The notes beneath the pieces were generated by a model. That model was not told the DNA's origin. It did no database searches and saw only the letters and a list, made by a program, of their open reading frames with translations. Position numbers and translations under genes: made by a program. A DNA stretch of 64,000 bases from Roridomyces roridus (lineage: Eukaryota; Basidiomycota; Agaricomycetes; Agaricales; Mycenaceae): contig JARKIF010000029.1 of the NCBI GenBank assembly GCA_029378245.1, forward strand, positions 496,001-560,000, written 5' to 3'. Positions 22,055-32,069 of the stretch are shown here, in pieces (the stretch's first letter is position 1; every line of letters begins with the position of its first letter).

Positions 22055-24262
22055 GGAGAGCAGTTCGGAGAGCAAGGGTCAAAGCGCGATAAGTAGAGAA
22101 CGAAAGCCGAGTCTGAGGAGCCTCTGAGTGGGTCCTGGGAGTACTATATGTAGATGCAAATGTCCTTGGGGAGCACGACTCAATCCTCGCGACGCGAGAG
22201 GTCTACACAAGAGATTGAGCACTGCGTTCTTACAAGTACAAACAGTACTCACGTGAAGAGGAAAAAAAGCGTCAAGTGCAGGTCACAGTGGCAGGAGTCT
22301 CGCCATATTAAGCGGCGATGCGCTAGAAAATTCTGGGTCTTGTGGCACGCGCCGGATATCAAATCGCTCAGGGTTTGCCCTCCCAAATGTCATATCGAGA
22401 AGCTGCTGCTTCATGTTCAGCTTCTTCAGCAACGCCAGCTTCTGCTTGAATGATTTATAGTTTCGGTGGGGGAAGGTGGGCGAACGTTCCAGTGTGAAGC
22501 GGTCACCAAGGGAGTCTGGATTTAGGGCTACCAAGGTCATGGTGCGCGCGTGGAATTTCTTGTTCGCGGCTTGCATGTGGGGTTGACGGCGGTGGCACTC
22601 TTTCTTGTACATTTCGACTCGGGCGTGAAGGGCGTCCTCCTGGGCTTGCATGGCGAGGCTGTGAACGACGGGTGGATTGAGGTTTGAAAGATGACGAGAA
22701 GACCAGAGGACATACCTGAGAAACAGGAGAACCTCGTTGAGCGACTGATCAGGCTTGTTCATCATACCAAGCACGAAGGCCTGGATTCACCGGATGAGCA
22801 ATACTGGTGCGGGTGACGAGGCAGTGCACCCACCGATGTCATGGTGTTACCCTCATCGTCCTCGTAGGCGAACTGGTCCTCCCTGCAAGACGAGAGGGAG
22901 ATGACGTCCGCCTTGACTCCGCCCGGAATTTCCTCCATCTCTGCCACAGCTGCGTCGGGTTTCTTCGAAATGTCGGGGCTTGCGCAACGGTGAATCTCGG
23001 GAAAGACCCAGAACTCGCCGATCGTTGGGGTTTCCTCGTCACATTCTTGCACAGCAGGGACAGTGCTTTCCTTCGTATCGGCAGTGGGGGTTATGGTGGG
23101 AGCCCGGTATGTGTAAGTCGGGAAAGGTCCAGAACTGGAGCGATCCTGGTCAGAACCTCGAGACGATGAGGGCAGAGGATCACAAGTCAGCTTCATGCTA
23201 ATCTTTCTGCGGCGAGCGGGAGGACGAGTCGCGGGGTTGGGCGGTGAGAGCTTCATCCAATCCCAATCGGACAGAATGCCCTGATTTCGTGGAATCCAAT
23301 TGCGGCTCTCGGCGACAGTTAGCGACAGGCCCTTCGCATACTCAAGGTCTGGTAAAATGAGTATTGCGGGAGCACACGGAGGTGTTATCCGTACCAAGTA
23401 AAGACCCGGAATGCGAGGTGTCAAGGATGGCAACGAGCTGAGAGCCGGCGGGAAGAGGCATGACGAGTACAGCATTGAGCTCCTACAATGGAGATAGTCA
23501 ACGATTAACGTGTGTTGCGTCTGAAGGAGCCGTGCGTACTGTGTTCGTGATCACATTTTCCGAACCATTTGAGTCGCAAGGGACGAGGCCTGAGGAGTCA
23601 ATCCAGCGTCAGATCATAGATGTCTCTCTCAAGCACTAATGCCGACCTACATCCATCCAACCTGCCATCGCTCAAGCAGCTCTTTATCTGCGTTGAATGT
23701 CCCGAGTCTTTAATGGGGGACGCGTGAGAGAGCGGCGGAGCTGAGCCACACGGTTCGTACAATAGAAGGCAAAGCGATCCCCAGACTTGGCGTCCTTGAT
23801 AAGGTCGTTGATCCCCTTGAGCTATCGAAGCCGTGAGACGCTCTCAGTCGTCTTCGCGTGCACACGTACGACATTATTGCGAGTCGGTTGCACATGGCCA
23901 GGAACGCCGTCGTCAATAAGGATGCTGATATCACAGGCCCGATAATAGTAGCTAGACAACAGACTCAGCGACGCGAATGAAAAGAGTGTGACGCGGGCAT
24001 AGGTACCGTTCTATCAGTAACATCTTTATCCTCTCCACGTCCTGATGGGGAGCTTTGAGCTCGACGAAGTCCAAGGACGCATTGATTGTGCCGCGAACAC
24101 CGATGAGGAGGGCCTTTGGGATCAGGTTGCGCTTGCCGCGTGCCGTTTCATGTACCCTCTTGAGGTCGGGATAACTACCAATTTGGTCCAACTGCAGCCC
24201 AAATGTCGCGTCTGCGGCGTCAACCACAGTCCATGATCCCCTTGAGTCATCCTGGTTTGCCA
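22055..24262. repeat. Segmental duplication, copy 1 (caspase-like gene)
   Basis: This stretch is similar over most of its length to 32070-34350. Matching landmarks include GGAGAGCAAGGGTCAA near 22070 and 32080, GCGTCAAGTGCAGGTCACAG versus the same segment at 32328, both coding ends, and all intron positions of the caspase-like gene. Orientation is the same in both copies. Confidence 0.75.
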
Positions 24263-24263
24263 T
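22283..24263 (-). CDS. Caspase-domain (peptidase C14) protein with catalytic Cys replaced by Ser
   Basis: At least eight exons. From MANQDDSRGSW the protein runs into the caspase p20 start KALLIGVRGTINASLDF..LKAPHQDVERIKMLLI, then YYSGHSTQIKSC (the His motif), LVPCDSNGSENVI, and AGSQLVAILDTSHSGSLL. In active family members this last motif reads D(A/S)CHSG; here the codon is TCG, so the nucleophile Cys is Ser. Then comes a Pro/Ser-rich insert and the p10-like motif KADVISLSSCREDQFAYEDDEGNTMTS, followed by a basic coiled-coil-like C terminus to 22283. The protein is very similar to the gene at 32341-34410. It is probably not an active cysteine protease and could act as a scaffold or decoy (inference). 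The frame is also open upstream into the neighbouring gene through a MITE remnant. Confidence 0.8.
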
Positions 24264-24275
24264 TCCAATTTCCAG

Positions 24276-24375
24276 TAGTGATGTAACGGGCTCGGCTCGG
24301 CCTGAAAGCCCGGGCTTGCGCTGGGCTTGGGTCGGCTCCGGCCTGAAGCCCGAGACCGAGCCCGTCAAAGCCCAG
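24276..24375. mobile_element. hAT-type MITE remnant in coding frame
   Basis: Starts TAGTGATGTAACGGGCTCGG and contains the GCCCGGGC/GGGCTT-rich body seen in the intact MITE at 39109-39766, which starts TAGTGATGTTCAGGG. No matching right terminus was found; the inner arms ACGGGCTCGG and CCGAGCCCGT still pair. It lies in the open frame between the acidic exons and the caspase domain. Confidence 0.5.
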
Positions 24376-24377
24376 TC

Positions 24378-26376
24378 AACCGGATACAAGCTCACAGATT
24401 CGGGGTCCGAGTCCTCGGCTGTGGCCTCACTGTCGTTCAGCATCTCTGGCGCAGACTTCGCAGAGAAAACAGGGTCGTTGCCCGGAGCGGCTTGATGATC
24501 GTGGCCTTCGGGGTCTCGGAAGTCACTCCCCTCAGTATATTCGAGGCTGGAGATCGTTTTCAGACTGCGGTCGTCAGAGTTCTCCCTGTGTCCCCGATGA
24601 GTGAGATGAGTGCGGGCTGCTGGGGGGTGCTACATGCCTCTCCGAAGTAGAGCAGTCTCTGCCTTCAAGACCTTGGTCGTCATCGAGGTCCCGGACTGGT
24701 TGGCTATCGTTCACGTCAGTGGAGTTCTCATCGTCCCGAAGTTCTGTAATTTTGGTATCTTCGATATCAGCTTCGCATTCGAGAATCGTTTCATGACGGC
24801 CGCTGCCGAGGCTTTGGCTGTTTCCCTAGTAAGTAAAATGAATACCGGGTGTAGGGGGGAGACACGTGCCCCCCTGGAGTACAGGATTCTCCCTGTGAAC
24901 CGCCTTCGTGGTCACGGTCATCGAGCTCCTGCGGAAACGGTTGACCAGCGTTGGTGTCTTCGTCATTGTTCGGGACTTCGAGATCGCTCCCTCCGATATC
25001 CCCTCCGATATCGACATCGGACTCGAGGATCGAGAGTGTGCGGTGGCTGCCACCGTCGGAGCTTTGGCTGCGTCTGTATTGAGTGAGATGACCAAGACCG
25101 TCGGGAATTTACTTACACCTCTACGAGTATATCCACTTGCCCATCTTTGGAAACCACGGGCACAAGAGCTCGGAGACCATCGCTGAACGCATGAGTGTAT
25201 GAATCTGGAAGAAGTCGAGCACAACGGGGGCTGGATTACATTATAAGGACGGAAGGCCGCAGCAAGTCAAAGGGAAGCAAATTGCTTACAGGCGCAGGAA
25301 CTGAACCAGCTGAACGAGACTTTCGTAGCAAAACTGATGAGGTCTGGAGGATTGATCCAATTGCTGTAGCCACGTGGATAATCCGAGGCAAATTCGGTGG
25401 GCGAGACCGTCGATACCAGCGTAGTCGAAATAGGTGACCGCCTGGGACAGGTCGGTAGCGTCAACTCCAAGGTCTTTCAGCAGGTGGACCGTCCACAAGC
25501 ACAACTTCTTGCCAATGATATTGGGATCTTCCGCATCATCTGCAAGTTTGAACCAAAATGTGTGAAAATTCATGATGCCATCCAGATATCGAATGCAGAG
25601 GGCGGTGGTAAAGAGGTTGGAACTGCGAGATAATTAAGTGGATAGTACGTAGTAAAGAGGGTGCACTGACTCGCAATATTGCTCATTTACCAATTGTTCA
25701 ATGACGTCGAGGCCACCACTTTGTCCGCATTGGCTCGCCTCAAGGATAGCAGAGAAACGTGATTCGGTAAGACAAGTTGCAGCGACTGTACACCAAAAAA
25801 TCCATTTCTCATCCACGGACTGGGATTCGCCAGCTGGACGACCCCATGCTGCCGATATGCTGTCCATCGATGGGTCATGGCCTGGCATGCAACGGAGATG
25901 CTCTGAATTGCGCAGTTGCACACGAAGTCCGGGGAAAAGAGTCACAAGTTGGACGATATGTCGGCACGCTAGACGTTGAGTGGTCGGGGTTTCCGATCTG
26001 TAATGTTCAAGTCTGCGAGGCATCGGAAAGAAAGGCCGACTTACGGGAGGGCATATTTCAAAAGTTTTGAGCAATATTTTGCGAGCTCTTTTTGCTGCAC
26101 TGGATCTAAAGAGTGGGGGGTGCCCTGCTGACCGGTCGCTTGAAGCAGAGATCGGATCTTGCGGGCAACAGTCCGAGGCCCGAGACCCAGAAGGCGATAA
26201 AGGGCGCGATTCGTCGCTGATCGGAGAGCATGAGCGACAAATAAGAGGCCTTTATTCAAGAGTCGTCCAGGACCAGCCAAAGTCAAGGCTCCACTGTGAG
26301 GTGCTTGTTGGAATATCCGCTTCCGTTGCGGGTCCGAGTTGGCAAGCGGCTGGTTAAAGGTCAAGAGAAAGGCCAT
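24378..26376 (-). CDS. Unknown protein with tandemly duplicated acidic exons
   Basis: The start is MAFLLTFNQPLANSD at 26376. Exons joined by consistent phases give ALP|SETPTTQ, EQYC(D)|SNLFTTALCIRYLDG, LVQFLRL|DGLRALVPVVSKDGQVDILVEV, and then three similar acidic exons (about 24900-25080, 24640-24830 and 24380-24580 bearing SDGGSHRTLSILESDVDI, SGRHETILECEADIED, DDRSLKTISSLEYTEGSD). The helical N-terminal region of about 300 residues matches no domain I know. An in-frame TAA at 25286 is only reached if the GTAAGC there is not used as a donor. No stop is met before the caspase frame begins, so the C-terminal end is uncertain and a fusion with the caspase gene is possible. Confidence 0.5.
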
Positions 26377-26495
26377 GGTGGGGGGGCCGTGAAGTGCGCA
26401 GAAGCCCCTTAAATATGTCAGGCCGGCCGCTGCTGTGGCCCGGTGTCATTTGGTGTGTCATAACGTTACCTTCGCATCTCCGCATGGGACTCAGA

Positions 26496-27141
26496 TAGTG
26501 CTGGCCAAATATGAATACGATACGCTAAATCCCGTATTATATTCATATCCATATCATATTCACCTCACCGCACTTGTATCGTATTTCTAGTGTATCGTAT
26601 TCACCATGGTGAATACGATACAAATATATTTTGGATATATTCAAATATATTCTACCCCGCATGAACCACCCAGTCCAGGCCCTTGTGAGTCCCCACTTGG
26701 TCGTGTCTTGGCCCAACATTGTGTCACAACATTGGCTGACACACTCTCCAGCATTGTAATGTCAACCAGTAGCTAACAAGTTCATGGAGAAGAAGTATTC
26801 GGACCAAGGATCACTCGGCATTCAAATCAAATTTCCATTTTGGGTATTTTGCACAAGCAAATCACTGTTAGCAAAGCGGGACACCGGTGCCGATCATCAA
26901 GATCATTATCAATTCTGTGATTGCCGTGCTCTCCGAGCCTGATTTGAGCCTCATTGCCAGTGGCCGGCGTATCTGAATATATTTCAATATGCTCACTGCA
27001 TATTGTATTCATATTCATATTTTATCGTATTCACATTCAGACGTATTCATATCTGATTGGACCCCAGAGCTCGTATCATATCCATATTCACCTGAATATA
27101 TTCAAAATAATTTTCCCATATCATATTTTTGGCCAGCACTA
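26496..27141. mobile_element. AT-rich hAT-type MITE with 8-bp target duplication
   Basis: The 646-bp element has terminal inverted repeats TAGTGCTGGCCAAA at both ends and flanking 8-bp direct repeats GACTCAGA (26488-26495) and GACTCGGA (27142-27149), 7 of 8 identical. The interior is AT-rich and made of many direct and inverted copies of GAATACGATAC and GAATATATTC. An 8-bp duplication and a TAGTG start are hAT-superfamily features. It encodes no transposase. Confidence 0.8.
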
Positions 27142-27447
27142 GACTCGGAGACGCATGGGATGCTTGAGCCAGGGAGGAGTGAAGCGTTCAAAGAAACGAA
27201 TGAGTACTCAGCGGATGAAAGCAAGCATCAACAGCCATCAATCCACCTTGATCACGATCCACGACATCGAGGCCTCACCGAGCAGCGTCCCCCTCGCAAT
27301 GTTCCCACTTCCCCGTCGGCGTCGCTCTACAATTTGTTCTTGAACACAGCCATAACACAGCCAACGGGGCTTCTCTGCCACACAAACGGGCTGCGCTCAT
27401 AATCCGATGAAGAAGCTGTGGAACGTGTCAGCCAGCTCCGACTCGCC

Positions 27448-28678
27448 ATGCCCTGCATCGGAGGACCTCCCTTGAATACGGATGTCAGTGGCATCGGAGT
27501 GCGCATATCCTTCTACCTCCAGACGGTGTTTCTCAGTGAGTGTCTCTGTGCCGTGTCAGCGATGTCGTGGTTAATAGATGGATGCACTCTACAGCTTGCT
27601 TGTCGCTGCGATCCGACTCGTCGGAAGCGATAACGGGCGCTCTCTACACGTTGTTAGCAACGAATACCGCCATGGCCGTCGCCGCTCTCATCCTGGGACT
27701 CAAACCGCGACCAGATATCAGTTTTCACGAGTGCGTGTCGCTGGCTACCCTCAGGTCTATCGTCCTCATTCCACCAGCGCGCTAGTGATCACGTATCTAC
27801 TCTTCCTCTCCTGGGTGTCGGTCTGCTTCTCTATGACGGCTTGCCCCGCCAGTACTGTGGGTTCTGGCAAGCGGCGCGTCAAGATCACGATTCTAGGATC
27901 TCTCTCTCATGTACAGAGCTACACCATCTTCGCCTTTGTCCTGGCGGCGCTCGCCACTGCCCGAAAGTTTGGCAATAGACGTGAATGCAACACCAACGCG
28001 GTCGTTGTTATATTCCGCCCCTTCTCCGCCCTTGGGTCTGGACGAATTGTGGGCTGGATTCTGTGGGTGGCAATCGTCGCGCTGTACACGGGCATCTCCA
28101 TCCGGGATTACCTTCCGCCTATTCCGCCCGTGCGCGAATGGATCAAGAAGCGTATCTCGAGGCAGATGCCTGCTTTCGCTCAGGACCCACCAGGACCATC
28201 TGGTGTTGCGCCAGATCCTGCCTCGCCAGATGAGCCTTCGTCGATGCAGCCAGGATCGGCGGAGCCTGCCCCGGAACCTGTCGTGCCTCGTCCACACTCT
28301 CCTGATCCTGCAAGTACATCTATTCCTCCGCGGGCAATGCCTGACCTATCTGCAGAGTGAATACGATCTTCCGATACCCTGGGAGCTTGTCTTGAAGATA
28401 TTCCTGGTGGTGGTGGTTTGGAGCGTTGCCGTCATGCACGTCGAGCTCCTCATTCGATGGAATCACTTTGCGCCTATCGGCCAATCGCAGTGGCAATTCG
28501 GGCAGGTGCGTCCTCTGACGGTAATCGCCTCTTACAGGCGCTGATGCCTCTCCCCCAGATCCTCCCGATGTTCCTTGTTATTATCCCCTTCCTGAGCCTA
28601 ATCGATGCATTCGGCTCCAAATCCCATTCGCCTAAGCTGGGCTCCGAATCCCACGCTCCCTTCGTTTCCCCGGTGTAG
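27448..28678 (+). CDS. Multi-pass membrane protein of agaric type with Pro-rich segment
   Basis: Exons starting at the ATG at 27448 (MPCIGGPPLNTDVSGIGVRI), then TCLSLRSDSSEAITGALYTLLATNTAMAVAALILGLKPRPDISFHE, then DALVITYLLFLSWVSVCFS, GSLSHVQSYTIFAFVLAALA and SGRIVGWILWVAIVALYTGI give at least four hydrophobic helices. A Pro/Ser-rich cytoplasmic-type stretch follows, then PWELVLKIFLVVVVWSVAVMHVELLIRWNH and QILPMFLVIIPFLSLIDAF. The stop is at 28676-28678. Introns of about 50 nt (GTGAGT/ACAG at 27538-27594, GTGCGT/CCAG at 27731-27778, and one in WQFGQ|ILPMF) are clear; the intron before SEYDLPIPW is not resolved. This pattern occurs in agaric integral membrane proteins of unknown function. Confidence 0.65.
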
Positions 28679-30239
28679 ATACGTGGTACGCACTCGGCAA
28701 TCTCGGTCCTCGAAGGTTATTGACACCGCTGCAGTCTCATTGTATGATGTCCGTCGAATATAAAAAGGTTCCAATCTACTCCTGCCGCAAGGCGCGTTCT
28801 TTCGACACGGTGCCGCAATCCATCTAATTGACCTGCGCGCGGGAATTTCTATCGGGGGAGGACCGACAGCCTCGTGCCGGATGAGCACGGCGGAGGGGAA
28901 TGCTTCCTGGGCTCGGGGCGATTGGACGATGTGATTTCATGCGAACTTTCCTTCGTCTTGACCCTCCATCTCGTCCTCTTTGGTGATAGAATGCTGTTTC
29001 TTTTTGTGGACTGCGAATCTGAGAGTGCGTGAAGATACATACGGCGTGTCCAAGAGAGATTCTAGCCTTGCACTTTGTTTTCAAGATTCAGCCACGAGGA
29101 TAGAACTGAGATAGCTGTCCGAGTCTGTGTGTAGGGCGTAGGTTCTCACTAGTCGCAGAGTAAAGCTGCTCGGCTGGTGGCCGCTGATCAATCGATCAAG
29201 TGAGGCGTGCTTGCCGAGTGCTTGCTCTCGACGCCCACATCGCAAATTTCTCATTCCGCTCCTGGCAGCCTCTGCGTTTCGCTTCGCTCGGCTTCGTTTC
29301 GGCGCACAGAATAACCCGACGACACCAGCCACGACGGATGCTTCATGCCAATCGACTTTCCAGCTCAGGCGACGGGTGGCATGAGATGCGGCCCCCAGGA
29401 GCAAAGGTGTGTAGCTGTGGGATTCTTTTGGGATCGTTCTTGACGCCATGGCTACAGATTCCGCAGCAGTAGTCTCTGGAGCTTGGGGCTCGGAATTTGT
29501 CTCACCCACCCCGTCTCAGCCATCGCTCGACGTCCACCGGACCCTCGTCTTTCATGGGTCACACCGAGGCACGGAGTGTGATCTCCTCGACCGTGACTCT
29601 GACTTCATGGGCGGGAGGAGATTGACGACGACCTCTGGATGGAAAGCAGCCACGGTGCGTTGTCCACCCTCCGCCTCGGACGCAATGGCTACGATTACTG
29701 ACGCAGCTGTAGCCCAAGCCTACACTCTGGCGTCGATACCGTTGGGAAGACGTGAATCACGACTTGCTCGGAGTGTATGGAGTCTGGGTAGACGCCGACT
29801 GGTGCGTCCTCTACAGACTCGTCGTTTGTCGTGTACAAAAGCTGAAGTGTCTTCAGTTCCTAGACTCGAGACCAGTGCGTTATTTGAGCACTCCGGTAAC
29901 ACACCATCAAACGACTGTCTTTGATTCGTGCTGGTACCCTTGGGATCTGGTTCGAGTCTATTCAGTTCCTTACGGGCGCTCGTTGTCATTTCCTTCGTCC
30001 TTTAACTCCCCCCTTGTCGATACATGGTACGCACTTCGGGCTCTGCGTCATTAAATGCATTGATGGCCGAACAATAATAGACTGCGGCCCTTGTGCTCCA
30101 AACGCAATGCAGCGGAGACATTCCCGTATCTTCGCGGACAACGTCCTGGAGTACAAGGAGCCACCGTGATTTCTCACTCCCGACCGCCCGTAAGCGACGT
30201 ATAAAGTCCGCGCTTTGCCACGTCTAGACCCACTTCAAG
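28679..30239. other. Intergenic DNA, no supported gene
   Basis: Open frames of 142 residues (minus, 29081-29509) and 158 residues (plus, 29448-29924) overlap in opposite directions. Neither shows a domain, a signal peptide or good splice context. Confidence 0.35.
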
Positions 30240-31991
30240 ATGGAGGCTCTCCCCGGCTATCCGCATCCCAACCCGTGTCTGTCCTTCTGGCTCATGGGCG
30301 CGCGCAACTCCCCGCTCATCGGCCACCGTACCACGGACACGCTTCCTGAGCACGCTGACGTCACCATCATCGGGTCGGGCCTCTCTGGCACCGCCATCGC
30401 GTACTTTCTGCTCACGGGCCCCAACCCGCCGAAACGCGTCGTGCTGCTGGAGGCAAGGGAGGCATGCGACGGCGCCACGGCTCGCAATGGTGGTCATTGT
30501 CGTCCGGAGGCCTTCATAGGTGGGCATCCTTTTGGTCTTCATCCGGATTTGCACTGACAGCTGGCAGACTATGCGCACTACAAGCACGATTTCGGGAAGG
30601 AGCAGGCGACGAAGATTATCCGGAATGAGTTCGTACGTCCCCTTGAGCACCGTACAAGTCGCCTGATTTAACGAGCATTTCAAGGACACCCTTGATCTCG
30701 TGACCGAGATCATCGAGAAGGAGGGCGTCGACTGCGATTTCTGGCGAGGGTTCTCGTACGGTACGTTCTTGCTGAGATGATGGAGACATGTCTAAGCAGC
30801 CAACCAGCCGTAGCAACGGACCAGCCCTCAGCGGATACACTCGCGGTCCTGTACCAAGAATTCGTCAATGACGGAGGCAACGTCGAAGGGATCGTGGAGC
30901 AGATACTCGGTCCCGAAGCCGCGCGCCGGGCGACACGCTGCGCCAACGCCTTTGCGGCCTACAAGAGCCCGACCGGCTCCCTCTGGCCTCACAAACTCGT
31001 GATTCACCTTCTCAGCCTCTGTATCGAGAAGCACGGGCTTAACCTCCAGACTCACACCCCCGTCCGCGCCGTAAGCTCCAACTCTGACGGGAGCTGGAGC
31101 GTCCAGACCGACCGCGGGGTGGTGCGGACGGACAAAGTCGTATATGCTACGAATGCGTTTACCGCTACGCTGCTGCCGGAATTCTTGGGTCATATTTGGC
31201 CCTTCAAAGGACAATGCTCTGTCGTCGTCCCGCCCAAGGCGTTCTCGGGGACGAATATGCTGCAGCAGACGTATGGCCTGGTGAGCACTCCGTCTCGATC
31301 TTCTTCTTCCAGAAGCTAACGTTATACTGCAGGTGTACGAGGAAGACACAGCTCTGCGCGCGGATTATATGATTCAGCGGCAGAAGGACGGCTTGATCAT
31401 ATTCGGCGGGAGGAGGGGAGCGGCCTCTCTCGATAAGCTGCTTGGGAATACGAATGACAGTGAGATATATCCCGAGATGTCGGCGGCATTGAAGAAGGCG
31501 CTTCCGGCGTTCTTTGAGGGATGGGAGGAGCAAGTGGAGGGGGAGGGTCAGCTGCATGTGTGGAGCGGTGCGTCTTCCTCTTCACTGTAGGAGTGTACTA
31601 AAGGTATCCTAGGCATCATGGGCTACACGACAGAAGGCACGTAGCCCTTTCAGTGACTTTCGGATACTCTCTGATCCGACTTCCATTTTAGGCGTTCCGT
31701 ATGTCGGTGAGCTGCACGACAAACCGGGCGCGTTTATCTGCGCGGGGCATCAGGGCCACGGTGAGTATTTCATTCTCCCGCTCCTCCGTTGGCCGCAAGC
31801 TCACCTTGTACCGAGGAATGGCCCGAATCATGACATGCGCCAAGGGCGTTGCTCAGATAATCCAAGGCGAGTCTTGGGCTTCCACGGGGCTACCGGAATG
31901 CTTCCAGCCCACGCATGAGCGGCTCGCGAAGCCTGCTGGGGTACACAGTCATGCGGAAGTAGTCGAGAAACTGGAGGTCGTTGATGTATAG
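30240..31991 (+). CDS. FAD-dependent oxidoreductase (DAO family)
   Basis: The start at 30240 (MEALPGYPHPNPCLSFWLMG) is followed by the FAD-binding Rossmann motif VTIIGSGLSGTAIAYFLL and by EAREACDGATARNGGHCRPEA. Later exons give DYAHYKHDFGKEQATKIIRNEF, DTLDLVTEIIEKEGVDCDFW, ATDQPSADTLAVLYQEF, PHKLVIHLLSLCIEKHGLNL, KVVYATNAFTATLLPEF, FGGRRG, IMGYTTEG, VPYVGELHDKPGAFICAGHQGHG and MARIMTCAKGVAQIIQGES, ending at 31989-31991. The introns are short with GT/AG ends. The order fits the DAO superfamily (glycine oxidase/gamma-glutamylputrescine-oxidase-like), which oxidises C-N bonds of amines or amino acids using FAD. Substrate unknown. About 480 residues; appears intact. Confidence 0.85.
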
Positions 31992-32069
31992 CCGGGGAAC
32001 GTCTATTCATACAAAGAGCATTGGTTTGGAGAGCCATACGACATACGACATGTGATGTTACTGAAGAGC

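Noticed and set aside
29081..29924. Overlapping opposite frames of 142 and 158 residues
   Set aside because: They overlap in opposite directions and neither shows a motif.
29936..29960. Possible B box (GGTTCGAGTC)
   Set aside because: No paired T stem and no A box upstream.
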